A stretch of DNA of 64,000 bases from UBA1413 sp037447215 (GCA_037447215.1 JBBIHB010000010.1:34586-98585), one strand, 5' to 3'. Positions 36,051 through 45,626 are shown, numbered from the stretch's first letter. Numbers and translations are program-made. The notes: generated from the letters alone by a model not told the origin.

Positions 36051-36442
36051 GAGACCAACCAGACAGGGATAATCTGACCAGCTGCAATGGTCAGGGGGAT
36101 CCGAAAAGTCCACTTTTACCCTGGATCATTCCGGGAGTTTATGCCCCGGAAAACACTTTGCCCCGGTAAAAGCAAAAATGCCTGACTGTCAGATCAAGTC
36201 TTAACTTTTACAACTATTAAACCTGCAATTTTGCTGTATTGTATCATTCCCAATCTGTATTCTGTTGTTTCCATGCTTAAATAAAGACAATACGGTCTGT
36301 TTTGCTTAATGTCAGTTGAAATTTTTTTAAACACTGAATAAAAACAGTACAAGAATATTACAGAAGCAATGCACTAAAGAAAATAAATTCGTTGAATGGC
36401 GAAAACAGGCGTATGAACAGGGGAAATGGTCATGTAGTTTTC
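36051..36442. other. Non-coding stretch upstream of the RND remnant
   Basis: No gene is seen. A perfect 7-bp hairpin (CTGACCA/TGGTCAG, about 36074-36094) and a C/G-rich patch near 36145-36170 are the only structures. It may be the unrecognisable rest of the deleted efflux gene; I could not align it with confidence in any frame. Confidence 0.4.
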
Positions 36443-37183
36443 CTAAACCGAAAATAAGGCCTCTGCCCAACGTATATCTGTTGGCCAGGTTATTTTTATA
36501 TTTTCCGGATTTCCTTCAGCAAGATATATGCTGTACCCGGCATTGCCTAAAACTGATGCATCATCGGTGTAGTCTTCCCGAAAAGGTTGTTGGTATGCTT
36601 CTTTAATTAATGAAACCTTGAAAGTTTGTGGGGTCTGTACCAATTTAACCCTATTGCGATCGATGGGTTTATTTCCATCTTCGCCCACAAACCGGACCGA
36701 TTCTGATACCGAAATTACAGGCAATGCATTTCCTTTCAGGCATGAAAGGTGGTAACAATTATGCAAAGTGGTTTGACTAACCAATGGTCTTACCCCATCA
36801 TGGATAAAAACAATCCCCTCAGTTTCAATTTTTTCAAGTCCGTTCCTGACAGAGTAAAAGCGTTCAGGTCCACCCATCACAGTTTGATGGGGAATCCGGA
36901 AATTGTACTCGTCGCAAAGTTTTTTCCAGTAATCAATATATTTTACCGGGAGAACCAGAATGATTTCAATATTGTGGTCGAATTTGAAAAATACTTCGAG
37001 GGTATGCATCAGGACGGGTTTTCCTGCCAGACACACAAATTGTTTGGGAATTTTGTTACCCATGCGGGAACCAGACCCTCCGGCAAGAATGAGGGCATAT
37101 TTCCTTATTTCTTGCCAGCCGGGGAGCAACGCGTTTTCCAATTTTTCTTTATTGTCGGAAATGTTTCTTGTTTCCGTTCTCAT
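36443..37183 (-). CDS. ispD: 2-C-methyl-D-erythritol 4-phosphate cytidylyltransferase
   Basis: The 246-aa enzyme makes CDP-ME in the MEP pathway of isoprenoid synthesis. ALILAGGSGSRMGNKIPKQF is the CTP-binding loop with the catalytic Arg and Lys; VFIHDGVRPLVS and the C-terminal EDYTDDASVL are the MEP-binding and metal motifs. The first 28 residues before the usual start are unusual: charged, without a signal peptide, and with no later ATG before the motif, so they are probably real. ispG, also of this pathway, is in the window at 42918. The gene is divergent from the DUF2461 gene. Confidence 0.92.
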   Translation of the reverse strand: MRTETRNISDNKEKLENALLPGWQEIRKYALILAGGSGSRMGNKIPKQFVCLAGKPVLMHTLEVFFKFDHNIEIILVLPVKYIDYWKKLCDEYNFRIPHQTVMGGPERFYSVRNGLEKIETEGIVFIHDGVRPLVSQTTLHNCYHLSCLKGNALPVISVSESVRFVGEDGNKPIDRNRVKLVQTPQTFKVSLIKEAYQQPFREDYTDDASVLGNAGYSIYLAEGNPENIKITWPTDIRWAEALFSV

Positions 37184-37246
37184 TTCAAATTGATATGTAC
37201 ATTTGGGGATACAAAATAATTAGAATATTTCATAAAATAAGATACC

Positions 37247-37906
37247 ATGAAAACTGTGCTGGATTTTTTATCGGAACTGGAGAAAAACAACCACCGCGAA
37301 TGGTTTCAGGCCAACAAATTGCGTTATGAAGAATGCCGTGATAAAATTTTATTCATCACTGAACTTCTGATGAATGAAATCAGGAAATTCGATGGTGGTA
37401 TTCCGGCAATGGATCCAAAAGATTGCCTTTTCAGGATATACCGTGATGTTCGTTTTTCATCCGATAAGCGGCCTTACAAGACTCATTTCGGGAGCTATAT
37501 AGCAAGGGGTGGACGCAAAAGTACCCGGGCAGGTTATTATTTCCACCTTGAACCGGGTGGCAGTTTTCTGGGTGGGGGAATTTACATGCCAGAGCCCAAT
37601 GTGTTAAAGGCTCTTCGCACAGCAATTTATGAAAACCCTGAAGTGTTCAGGGAAATTATCCGCAATAAGGATTTCAAAAAGTATTTTCCTGAAATTGAGG
37701 GGGAAAGGTTAAAAACAAATCCTAAGGGATTTGAAGCAGATCGGGAACTTATGGCACTTCTCCGCTTCAAATCCTATGTTTTTTCAATTGCCTTAACTGA
37801 CGAACAAATTATTGAAGGTAGTTTTGTGGAAAAAGCCATTGAGGCTTTCAGGGCGCTTTATCCCGCAATCCGGTTTCTAAACGAAGCCCTCGATCAATTC
37901 CTTTAG
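37247..37906 (+). CDS. DUF2461 (TIGR02453) family protein
   Basis: The 219-aa cytoplasmic protein starts with FLSELEKNNHREWFQANKLR and contains FRIYRDVRFSSDKRPYKTHF, GYYFHLEPGGSFLGGGIYMP, the signature blocks of DUF2461. The family is widespread and its function is not established. No signal peptide or membrane segment is seen. Its stop lies 8 bases before that of the convergent aldo/keto reductase gene. Confidence 0.88.
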   Translation: MKTVLDFLSELEKNNHREWFQANKLRYEECRDKILFITELLMNEIRKFDGGIPAMDPKDCLFRIYRDVRFSSDKRPYKTHFGSYIARGGRKSTRAGYYFHLEPGGSFLGGGIYMPEPNVLKALRTAIYENPEVFREIIRNKDFKKYFPEIEGERLKTNPKGFEADRELMALLRFKSYVFSIALTDEQIIEGSFVEKAIEAFRALYPAIRFLNEALDQFL

Positions 37907-37914
37907 TAGCTTTT

Positions 37915-38811
37915 TTATCCTTTCACAATACGCATGGTACGGGCAATGGCATCGTCCATCTGAGCCGGGCTTTCCATTCCTAAAGTCATGCAATGTACAT
38001 TTCCGCTTGTCATGGCATACCTGATACTCCTTTCACGCTCCTGATCAGTAACGTTATCGCCGTTTCCGAAAATTTTCATGCCAATTATGCCCTTTCCATT
38101 CTTGTGGGCCTTGTCAAGCAGACCCATAACCGCTTCGGGAGTTCCATCCATGTGTGTCCCAAACGGATTGATACGCGCCAGGATAACATCAACCCAGGGA
38201 TCGTCAACGGCTTCGGCCATAGCGTCCCAGTTGTGGCATGATACACCGACTGTTTTTACAATTCCGTCCTGTTTGGCTTTGTATAAACCATCAACATACG
38301 ATTTGCGCTCTTCTTTCCAGTTCCCTTTCATCAGGCAATGCATCAGCACGATATCAAAATAGTCGCTGCCTGTTTCAATCCTGAAACGGTCGAGAACCTC
38401 GGGAACAGGTTGAACTTTGTTCCAACTGTTCTCGGTCACCCACATTTTGGTAAGAATCTGGGTTTCATCGCGTGGGATTTCCTTAAGGGCAGCTTTAATG
38501 AAAGGATGCGAACCGTAGGAGTCGGCCGAATCGAACATTTTAATCCCTCTTTCATGCCCGTAGCGCGAGAGTTTTACAAAACCTTCGACACCAAGGCGGG
38601 TCTGATTGGAAGCCCTTCCTCCGCCATGCGAACCGGTCCCCATCATAATACGAGGAACCATGAGCCCTGTATTCCCAAGCTTAACTTTATCCACCTGAAG
38701 ATTGGCAGGCAAGGTAAAAGCCATTTGGGAAATACCGGCGCCAAAGACCGAAAGGCCAGCTATTCCGGTAACCCCGGCCTGTATAAATTGTCTCCTGTTA
38801 ATTTTTGCCAT
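37915..38811 (-). CDS. Tat-exported aldo/keto reductase
   Basis: From the ATG at 38811 the 298-aa product begins MAKINRRQFIQAGVTGIAG, a twin-arginine signal, so it is folded with its cofactor before export to the periplasm. The barrel shows KLGNTGLMVPRIMMGTGSHG, FDSADSYGSHP (catalytic Asp and Tyr), a Lys in ILTKMWV and the His in VLMHCLM: the Asp-Tyr-Lys-His tetrad is complete. Substrate is unknown. The longer start at 38865 would put 18 residues before the Tat signal and is rejected. The next gene upstream is a secreted CE15-like esterase in the same direction. Confidence 0.85.
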   Translation of the reverse strand: MAKINRRQFIQAGVTGIAGLSVFGAGISQMAFTLPANLQVDKVKLGNTGLMVPRIMMGTGSHGGGRASNQTRLGVEGFVKLSRYGHERGIKMFDSADSYGSHPFIKAALKEIPRDETQILTKMWVTENSWNKVQPVPEVLDRFRIETGSDYFDIVLMHCLMKGNWKEERKSYVDGLYKAKQDGIVKTVGVSCHNWDAMAEAVDDPWVDVILARINPFGTHMDGTPEAVMGLLDKAHKNGKGIIGMKIFGNGDNVTDQERERSIRYAMTSGNVHCMTLGMESPAQMDDAIARTMRIVKG

Positions 38812-38918
38812 ATCGATTCGTTTTTCCGGTTTCAAGATAATAATATTTCTTTTAAAAACATGCATCGCCCACTTAACCTAATTAAAAGCATCAAAAGTAA
38901 TTGTTTGTGTCATAACCT

Positions 38919-40253
38919 CTAATCCGGAAAATATCTTTTTGCAAACCGGATAAAATGTGGCCAGTTGGGAACATTGGTATGGCCACCTTCGTGCTGCCTG
39001 AAAGCAACGTCGCCATCAATCAGGGTTTCCTGTGGTGGGAAAAGCATGGTCCGCATACTTCGTTTACCTAATAGTTCATAAACCGGCCCGGCCATAGCGC
39101 CTCCCAGAAACATTCCTTTTGCATCGACCCATTGGCCTTCAACAGCCGCCGATCCGGAACTGATAAAAACGGGCCTTGGGGCGCACATGGCAACCAGGTG
39201 ATGGGCATCAACCGGAAGGTCTTCCTGATTTAACGGTCCGGCATACCGGATAAAATTTCCGGCAAACCAATGATATTCGGCAGAACTGGCAAGGTTTTCG
39301 ACCTGTTCGCCAAAAACCCGGTGCAATATTTTTGCGCCTCCGGCACCCGATGACCCAATAAATCCTATGGCAATACGAGGTTCAAATGCCATGGCAACCA
39401 ATGCAGCTTTCCCGTAACGTGAAAGCCCCTCAATGCCGATATATTTTTCATCCACATCTTTGTCGGTTTCAAAATAGTCGATGGCCCGGCTTGCCCCCCA
39501 TGCCCAGGCCCTTAGACTGCCCCAGTCATCGGGTTTTCGATGAGTACCTTTGTTGGTCAGGCCAATAATTCCATGTTTTAATCCAGCTCCATTATCGGCC
39601 TGGATACTCGAGGGAACCAGAATGGCAAATCCCCAGCCCTCGCGGAGAAGTTGTTCTTTCCAGGAGGGTTCTGCAGTGTTTCTTGCAGGGCCAAACCGTC
39701 CCGGAAAATTAAATCCAAATTCCATGATCAGAGGAACCGCTTTTTCAGAATGCAAGGGAGTGCCTACCGATAATTGTAATACAACTGATATTTCGGAAAA
39801 CGACGAATTGTCAACAACCCCCTCGAGTTGCTTGATTTTCACGGGTAAGTTCCCTTCAACCGTATCTTTTACCGATATCAGGTTCCATTTCACACCGGGT
39901 ACACCTCCTGGTAAACGACCATAAATTTCCCGCTCAAGCAGTTCAATGATTTCCTCACGGCGCTTTTCCCATTGAACAGCCGATTCTACCATGGACCCAT
40001 CATTAAATTCGAGTGGGTTGGGAAGAAAATAGGGCTGAACTTTCGATTCATCGGAATTGGCTGCATTTCGATCAGAAGGATTTCCTGAAGGGCCTGGCCT
40101 CAAAGCCGCAATACCAAGCTGATCCATCATTTGCTGATGATCGGCACGGGTGAGCCTGTTCAGGCTATCCATATTTAACCTCGAAAATTGCGCTGTTGCA
40201 ACAAAAACAGTATAAATGAAAAGGATAGTGGGTAAAAATTTTCGTAACATCAT
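38919..40253 (-). CDS. CE15-like glucuronoyl esterase / secreted alpha-beta hydrolase
   Basis: The 444-aa secreted protein (signal peptide about 1-22, ending VATAQ) has the CE15 nucleophile block GIEGLSRYGKAALVAMAFEP, where Ser is the nucleophile and Arg and Lys flank it as in glucuronoyl esterases, then GSSGAGGAKI and the late RQHEGGHTNVPNWP with the catalytic His. Bacterial CE15 enzymes cleave ester links between lignin and glucuronoxylan or related uronate esters; here the Cys/His usual before the Ser is Leu. It should act in the periplasm or outside. The aldo/keto reductase gene follows after about 100 bases. Confidence 0.75.
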   Translation of the reverse strand: MMLRKFLPTILFIYTVFVATAQFSRLNMDSLNRLTRADHQQMMDQLGIAALRPGPSGNPSDRNAANSDESKVQPYFLPNPLEFNDGSMVESAVQWEKRREEIIELLEREIYGRLPGGVPGVKWNLISVKDTVEGNLPVKIKQLEGVVDNSSFSEISVVLQLSVGTPLHSEKAVPLIMEFGFNFPGRFGPARNTAEPSWKEQLLREGWGFAILVPSSIQADNGAGLKHGIIGLTNKGTHRKPDDWGSLRAWAWGASRAIDYFETDKDVDEKYIGIEGLSRYGKAALVAMAFEPRIAIGFIGSSGAGGAKILHRVFGEQVENLASSAEYHWFAGNFIRYAGPLNQEDLPVDAHHLVAMCAPRPVFISSGSAAVEGQWVDAKGMFLGGAMAGPVYELLGKRSMRTMLFPPQETLIDGDVAFRQHEGGHTNVPNWPHFIRFAKRYFPD

Positions 40254-40405
40254 GTTGATTTATAAGAATGGACCAAATTTCAAACTTCAAAAATTACATT
40301 CGATAAGCACAAACTTATAATTAATTCCTTTTTGTTGGTTCTTTTATTGCATTCTTATAAAATTCGTTACGAATAGAATGAAAAAAAATAACCTGATATC
40401 CTCAC

Positions 40406-40437
40406 AAAAAAGCCCTCCCAAATCAGGGAAGGCTTTT
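40406..40437 (-). terminator. Terminator of metK
   Basis: Twelve-base arms (40408-40419 and 40426-40437) pair with a single mismatch around a 6-base loop; on the minus strand T residues follow. It lies 20 bases after the metK stop codon. Confidence 0.82.
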
Positions 40438-40456
40438 GCATATATCAATAATAATT

Positions 40457-41713
40457 TCAGCCTATTTTAAAGGCTTTTTTAATCCTTTCTGTTTCATCTT
40501 CTTTTTCCCAGGTAAAGAAATTGAGCTCCATTTCCTTAGGTTTATGGTACGATGAATTGTAAACCTGTTTTCGGGTGAAGGGCGTCCTGCCCATGTGTCC
40601 ATAAGCGGCGGTTTCCAGATAAATGGGTTTTCTGAGGTCAAGGCGTTTTTCGATAGATGCTGGTCTCAAATCGAACAGTTTCTGGATTTTAAGTGCAATT
40701 TCACCATCGGTCAGATTTACATTACTCCGGCCATAGGTATTCACATAAACCCCCACAGGCTGTGCCACACCAATTGCATAAGCCAATTGAACCAGCATTT
40801 CGTCGGCAACACCGGCAGCAACCATGTTTTTTGCAATGTGCCTTGCGGCATAGGCTGCCGAACGGTCAACCTTCGATGGATCTTTACCCGAGAAAGCTCC
40901 TCCTCCGTGAGCTCCCTTTCCCCCATAAGTGTCCACAATTATTTTTCGACCGGTAAGACCCGTATCGCCATGTGGGCCACCAATTACAAATTTTCCTGTG
41001 GGGTTCACATGGTATATGATACCTTCACCGAAAAGTTTCTGCATCCTTTCGGGGAGTTTAGCCACAACACGCGGAATAAGTATTTCAATAACATCCTGCC
41101 TGATTTTTGCCAGCATGGGTTCATCAGCATCAAATTCGTCGTGCTGCGTAGATACCACAATGGTATGCACCCTGCTTGGTGTATGGTCATCTTTGTATTC
41201 AACCGTAACCTGCGATTTTGAATCGGGGCGCAAGTAGGTCATGACCTTTCCTTCGCGGCGCACTTCGGCAAGTTCCTGTAAAATCCGGTGAGAAAGCTCA
41301 AGTGGCAGTGGCATGTAATTATCGGTATCCTTGCAGGCATAGCCGAACATCATTCCCTGATCGCCCGCACCCTGCTCGTTTTTGTTTTTACGTTCCACGC
41401 CCCGGTTAATATCAGGACTTTGTTCGTGTATGGCAACCAATACACCACACGAGTCGGCATCAAAGCGGTATTCGGCTTTAGTATAACCGATTTTCTGAAT
41501 AACCTTGCGGGCAACTTCCTGTACCTCCACATAGGTTTCTGATTTTACTTCGCCTGCAACTACAACCTGTCCGGTTGTTACCAGGGTTTCAATGGCAACT
41601 TTCGAGTTGGGGTCGAAAGCAAGAAAATGATCCAACAATGCGTCGGAAATTTGGTCGGCTACCTTATCGGGATGGCCTTCAGAAACAGATTCGCTTGTAA
41701 ATAAATAACTCAT
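40457..41713 (-). CDS. metK: S-adenosylmethionine synthetase
   Basis: The 418-aa enzyme makes SAM from ATP and methionine. FTSESVSEGHPDKVADQISD is the N-terminal signature with the catalytic His, GDQGMMFGYA binds methionine, and GGGAFSGKDPSKVDRSAAY is the phosphate-binding loop. It is slightly longer than the Escherichia coli enzyme because of an insert around TYLRPDSKSQVTVEY, normal in this phylum. It is transcribed alone, with a structured 150-base leader that looks like a SAM-II-type riboswitch and its own terminator, so it is probably under feedback control by its product. Confidence 0.96.
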   Translation of the reverse strand: MSYLFTSESVSEGHPDKVADQISDALLDHFLAFDPNSKVAIETLVTTGQVVVAGEVKSETYVEVQEVARKVIQKIGYTKAEYRFDADSCGVLVAIHEQSPDINRGVERKNKNEQGAGDQGMMFGYACKDTDNYMPLPLELSHRILQELAEVRREGKVMTYLRPDSKSQVTVEYKDDHTPSRVHTIVVSTQHDEFDADEPMLAKIRQDVIEILIPRVVAKLPERMQKLFGEGIIYHVNPTGKFVIGGPHGDTGLTGRKIIVDTYGGKGAHGGGAFSGKDPSKVDRSAAYAARHIAKNMVAAGVADEMLVQLAYAIGVAQPVGVYVNTYGRSNVNLTDGEIALKIQKLFDLRPASIEKRLDLRKPIYLETAAYGHMGRTPFTRKQVYNSSYHKPKEMELNFFTWEKEDETERIKKAFKIG

Positions 41714-41805
41714 TATCCCAAAATTTTTTGCCCGAAATGATTCGGACTGTTAAACAATTACAAAATAGTTGCTATAGGATAAATGATTGAATGGCAAGTA
41801 CTAAA

Positions 41806-41863
41806 CCGATTGTTTTAGCATTTTTTCCGGTGGTTGCAATCAATCACAAATTTTTCCACGTAG
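41806..41863 (-). promoter_or_regulatory. SAM-II-like riboswitch in the metK leader
   Basis: On the minus strand GTGG (41859-41856) pairs with CCAC (41833-41830), enclosing a 22-base loop that ends GATTGATTGCAA. The tail after the stem reads AAAAAATGCTAAAACAATC. GCA in the loop pairs with TGC (41820-41818), and GATTG pairs with CAATC (41812-41808), giving an H-type pseudoknot. This order, and the conserved TTGCA and GCTAAAA, agree with the SAM-II (metA motif) class, known from proteobacteria and Bacteroidota. The position, directly after a promoter and before metK, fits. I could not run a covariance model, and the P1 stem is short. Confidence 0.6.
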
Positions 41864-41869
41864 CGGCTG

Positions 41870-41877
41870 CAAATATA
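41870..41877 (-). promoter_or_regulatory. -7 box of metK
   Basis: TATATTTG on the minus strand matches TAnnTTTG. The expected start is near 41863, exactly where the structured leader begins. No clear -33 element is seen. Confidence 0.5.
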
Positions 41878-41921
41878 TATTTCTTTTTGGGATAAAAAAA
41901 AGAGTATTTTGGATTTTTTTA

Positions 41922-42827
41922 TCAATGAGTTAACAGGCGGAAAATATTCTCCAGGTTTTGCTGTTTTTCGGTCATTTCGAGCAGGATTAATCCCGATTTA
42001 ACCGCAAATCGGAAAATTGCAGGTCTGATATCGGTATTTAGCGTTGAATGAATTAACCATCCTCCTTCCCTGGGTTCAACCGAATCAACACCCTCGATTT
42101 GCCATAATTCTTTGCCGGAAACCTCTTGGTCGAACTTAATAAACACCTGTTGATGGCTTAACATCCAATCAGATTTCAATACATGAATCGGACTGTCGGC
42201 AACAAGCCTTCCCTGGTTTATTATTACAATTCTTTTGCAAATAGCTTCTATTTCGTGCAGGATATGAGAAGAGAGGATTACAGTTTTTTCGCGGCCAATC
42301 AGCTCGATGAGTGTCCGGATTTCGATTAGCTGGTTAGGGTCAAGGCCAGAGGTGGGTTCATCAAGAATAAGCACCGATGGATCGTGTATCAGTGCTTGTG
42401 CAAGTCCAACCCTCTGCCGGTAACCCTTCGATAATTGCCCGATTTTTTTATGCCGCTCTTTTTGCAGTCCGGTAATTTCAACCATTTCGTGCACCCTGGA
42501 CTTTCGGTTGGGCAATCGGTAAAAACCGCCAACAATGTCAAGGAATTCAGCAACATATAAATCGGAATACAGAGGATTATTTTCGGGCAGATAACCAATT
42601 TCGCGACGCAAATCAACACTTTCAACTGTAACTTTATACCCGTTGACAAAAATTTCGCCTTGGTTGGCAGGAATATAACCGGTGATAATTTTCATAAGGG
42701 TTGATTTTCCGGCGCCGTTCGGACCAAGAAAACCTAAAAGCTCACCTTTATTAACAGTAAAAGAGACCGAATCGAGGGCTTTCTGTTCACCATATAATTT
42801 TGTTATTTCCCTAATTTCTATCGACAT
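41922..42827 (-). CDS. gldA: ABC transporter ATP-binding protein, GldA-like
   Basis: The 301-aa ATPase has Walker A GPNGAGKST, signature LSKGYRQRV, Walker B VLILDEP and the switch His in LSSHILHE. The whole sequence follows GldA, the ATPase of the Gld ABC complex linked to gliding and T9SS in Bacteroidota. The membrane partners gldF and gldG are not adjacent, so the target transporter is uncertain; many non-gliding Bacteroidales also carry such a gene. A perfect -7 box (TATTTTTG, minus strand 42852-42845) lies just before its start, back to back with that of ispG. Confidence 0.78.
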   Translation of the reverse strand: MSIEIREITKLYGEQKALDSVSFTVNKGELLGFLGPNGAGKSTLMKIITGYIPANQGEIFVNGYKVTVESVDLRREIGYLPENNPLYSDLYVAEFLDIVGGFYRLPNRKSRVHEMVEITGLQKERHKKIGQLSKGYRQRVGLAQALIHDPSVLILDEPTSGLDPNQLIEIRTLIELIGREKTVILSSHILHEIEAICKRIVIINQGRLVADSPIHVLKSDWMLSHQQVFIKFDQEVSGKELWQIEGVDSVEPREGGWLIHSTLNTDIRPAIFRFAVKSGLILLEMTEKQQNLENIFRLLTH

Positions 42828-42844
42828 ACAATTAAATTGAAAAA

Positions 42845-42891
42845 CAAAAATAGGTGAATATTTTTATATTACTGTGAATGGTTTAAATTTG
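42845..42891. promoter_or_regulatory. Divergent -7 boxes for gldA and ispG
   Basis: TATTTTTG on the minus strand (42852-42845) and TAAATTTG on the plus strand (42884-42891) both match TAnnTTTG, placed 18 and 27 bases before the gldA and ispG start codons. The -33 elements are not obvious. Confidence 0.45.
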
Positions 42892-42917
42892 CACTTTAAG
42901 GCACGGGCTTTTTGACC

Positions 42918-44774
42918 ATGGAAAACGCTAATTTCAGATATATTAACGACTTATGTCGCTATGAGCGGTTCAGGACTTCAGAGGTTCAGATCGGGTCCAT
43001 TCCGGTTGGGGGAGAAAATCCCATCCGGTTTCAATCGATGACCGATACGGATACCAAAGATACCGAAGCAACTGTAGAACAGATCATCAGGATAATAAAG
43101 GCGGGCGCTGATTATGTGAGGGTTACAGTAAAAGATCAGCGCGATGCTGAAAACCTCCGATATATTAAAAAAGAACTGCTCGACAGGGGCTACGACAATC
43201 CCCTGATCGGGGATATACATTTCAGCCCCAGATTGGCCGAAATTGCTGCCCGATATATTTCAAAAATCAGGATAAACCCTGGAAATTTCTACGACAAAAG
43301 GGCATCATTCAAGCATTTGGTATATACCGACGAACAATACCGTGACGAATTGCAGAAAATTGAAGAACTGTTCGTTCCCTTCCTTAGGATGCTGAAAAAA
43401 ACCAATACCGCACTCAGAATCGGGGCCAACCAGGGTTCCCTGTCCGACCGGGTAATGAGCCGTTATGGCGATACCCCTACAGGCATAGTAGAGTCGGTTA
43501 TGGAATTTCTTCGTATTTGCAAAAAGGAAAATTTCAACAATGTAGTTCTTTCAATAAAATCGAGCAACACACGGGTTATGGTTTACACCGTAAGACTGCT
43601 TTGTTTCAGGATGCGCGTCGAAGAAATGTATTTTCCCCTGCATCTGGGAGTAACCGAGGCCGGAGAAGGAGAAGACGGACGAATCCGGTCGGCTGTAGGC
43701 ATAGGTGCACTCCTGGCCGACGGGATAGGAGACACTGTGCGGATTTCACTTACTGAAAGTCCGGAAAAAGAAATCCCGGTTGCCCGAAAGCTAGTTGATC
43801 ATTTCAGGAGTTATTACAACCATCAACCCATTACCGCCCCACTTCATGCCCAGACCAATCCTTTCGAATATGAGCGTCGCTCGACCCGGCCTGTAATGAA
43901 TATGGGCGGGCGTAACCTGCCCGTTGTTGTGGCCGACCTGGGTGACCGGAGCCTTGCCGAAATACTACCAATACGCGGAAAAAGAATCCCGGATTACTTT
44001 TTATCCGGCAATAAAATTCTCGATATTTCAGGTAATTCATCACCGGTAATATCTCTCGAAGAGTACCTTTTTGAAAGTACACGTTGGGGACGGATGAAAT
44101 TTATCCGTACCAATAAACAGGAATTCGACCGGTTTATGGATATGCACCCCGAAATCATTACCAAATTGAAGCAGACCCGCAAAACCGTTCTTATTCTTGA
44201 AAGCTTCAATAAAAACCCGTTTGCCGAATTGAGGGCATTCTTTATGATGCTCGAAACCCATATCTGGAAAGTACCGGTAATAATTTACCGCCGATATAAT
44301 GAAAGGAGCCTCGAGGATTTGCAGATTAAAGCCTCTGCCGACCTGGGAGGATTGTTTATCGATGGCTATGGTGATGGCCTATGCCTATCGAACGATAACG
44401 ATAACATCACCTTTACTGAGCTCAAAGACCTCAGTTTTGGAATCCTTCAGGCTTCGAGGATGCGTGTTTCAAAAACCGAATTTATTTCGTGTCCGGGGTG
44501 TGGCCGTACCCTTTTCGACCTGCACGAAACAACCAAAAAAATAAAAGAACATTTCAGCCACTTGCAGCACCTGAAAATCGGAATTATGGGTTGCGTTGTA
44601 AACGGCCCCGGCGAAATGACCGATGCAGATTACGGCTTTGTGGGCGCCGGAACGAATAATGTGAACCTTTATAAAGGACAAAAACTGGTTAAGCGCCATA
44701 TTCCTTACGAAAATGCAGTGGAGGAACTTGAACAACTGATCAGGGAAAACGGCCACTGGATTGACAGGAGTTAA
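42918..44774 (+). CDS. ispG: 4-hydroxy-3-methylbut-2-en-1-yl diphosphate synthase, long form
   Basis: The 618-aa Fe-S enzyme makes HMBPP in the MEP pathway. The TIM barrel (about 10-270, with GGENPIRFQSMTDTDTKDTE, ADYVRVTV, RIGANQGSL) is followed by an inserted domain (about 280-510) absent from the short enzyme, then by the C-terminal Fe-S domain with CPGCGRTL and GIMGCVVNGPGE, three Cys ligands of the [4Fe-4S] cluster. Plants, Chlamydia and Bacteroidota share this long form. I use the ATG at 42918; a TTG two codons earlier is less likely. With ispD in the window it confirms the MEP route. Confidence 0.95.
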   Translation: MENANFRYINDLCRYERFRTSEVQIGSIPVGGENPIRFQSMTDTDTKDTEATVEQIIRIIKAGADYVRVTVKDQRDAENLRYIKKELLDRGYDNPLIGDIHFSPRLAEIAARYISKIRINPGNFYDKRASFKHLVYTDEQYRDELQKIEELFVPFLRMLKKTNTALRIGANQGSLSDRVMSRYGDTPTGIVESVMEFLRICKKENFNNVVLSIKSSNTRVMVYTVRLLCFRMRVEEMYFPLHLGVTEAGEGEDGRIRSAVGIGALLADGIGDTVRISLTESPEKEIPVARKLVDHFRSYYNHQPITAPLHAQTNPFEYERRSTRPVMNMGGRNLPVVVADLGDRSLAEILPIRGKRIPDYFLSGNKILDISGNSSPVISLEEYLFESTRWGRMKFIRTNKQEFDRFMDMHPEIITKLKQTRKTVLILESFNKNPFAELRAFFMMLETHIWKVPVIIYRRYNERSLEDLQIKASADLGGLFIDGYGDGLCLSNDNDNITFTELKDLSFGILQASRMRVSKTEFISCPGCGRTLFDLHETTKKIKEHFSHLQHLKIGIMGCVVNGPGEMTDADYGFVGAGTNNVNLYKGQKLVKRHIPYENAVEELEQLIRENGHWIDRS

Positions 44775-44833
44775 TAAACTTTGGCGGGGTGTCATTGATT
44801 TCACGGTCGTTTTAGACAGGCTTTCATCATAAT

Positions 44834-45616
44834 ATGATTGAATTTATAAATAAGTGTTCCTTCCCGGTTCCGGTTCGAAATAAAAAATTGCCACTGAATT
44901 TAGTTATTTGGTTGATTTTTTTCATCGCTTTGTTATTCACTTTTTCCAGATCTTTCGCACAGGAAACAAAATCACTGGTTTTTCAGGCCGATCTTTTTAA
45001 TCGTCATTACTGGCGAGGTTTTGTTTTTGGCGATTCTCCGGCATTTGAACCACAGGTTACCTTTACCTCCGGGAATTTTGGGTTCAATATTTGGGCAGCA
45101 TATACCTTCGACAACAGTTACAGTGAAATTGACCTGATTCCTTCTTATACCACCGGAAATTATAAAATTTCTTTGTTCGACTATTACAATCCGGTACCCG
45201 GAGGGAAAAACCGTTTTTTTGATTTTACTGAAGCTGGTAATCGTCATTCGGGTGAAGTTATGATTAGCTATAATGGAAAAGGGAAATTCCCCTTTAAATG
45301 GTTCCTTGCCACATTTGTTTATGGCGACAGGCACCTCGATACCCGCAAGCACATGTTTTCAACCTATTTTCAACCCTCATATGCTTTTTCCCTGATTGGA
45401 GCCGAAGCTGAAATATCAGTAGGAATCAGCCCCTGGGAAAGCTATTATTCAAAAGGGTTTGCCATGGTTCATACAGGTTTAACAATCCAGGAGCGCATTA
45501 TGGTTAGTGAAGAAGCATGGGTTCCTCTTAGATTTGCATTGAATTTTAACCCATCTGCATCACAGGCATGGGTAATTTTCAGCTTCGGCATCATAAAAGA
45601 AAATCATCGAAATTAA
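44834..45616 (+). CDS. Outer-membrane, porin-like beta-barrel protein
   Basis: The 260-aa product has a long hydrophobic N-terminal segment with a probable cleavage site at SRSFAQ (about residue 42). The rest alternates polar and aromatic residues as in barrel strands. FNRHYWRGFVFGDSPAFEPQ recalls the 'YRG-S-..PA-Q' start of TorF-like porins, followed by paired strands such as FGFNIWAAYTF and YKISLFDYY. I infer an outer-membrane channel; the substrate is unknown. The flavin reductase gene follows after 10 bases. Confidence 0.65.
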   Translation: MIEFINKCSFPVPVRNKKLPLNLVIWLIFFIALLFTFSRSFAQETKSLVFQADLFNRHYWRGFVFGDSPAFEPQVTFTSGNFGFNIWAAYTFDNSYSEIDLIPSYTTGNYKISLFDYYNPVPGGKNRFFDFTEAGNRHSGEVMISYNGKGKFPFKWFLATFVYGDRHLDTRKHMFSTYFQPSYAFSLIGAEAEISVGISPWESYYSKGFAMVHTGLTIQERIMVSEEAWVPLRFALNFNPSASQAWVIFSFGIIKENHRN

Positions 45617-45626
45617 TTACAATCCT

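Noticed and set aside
40595..41221. 208-codon plus-strand frame inside metK
   Set aside because: Antisense shadow of a universally conserved gene.
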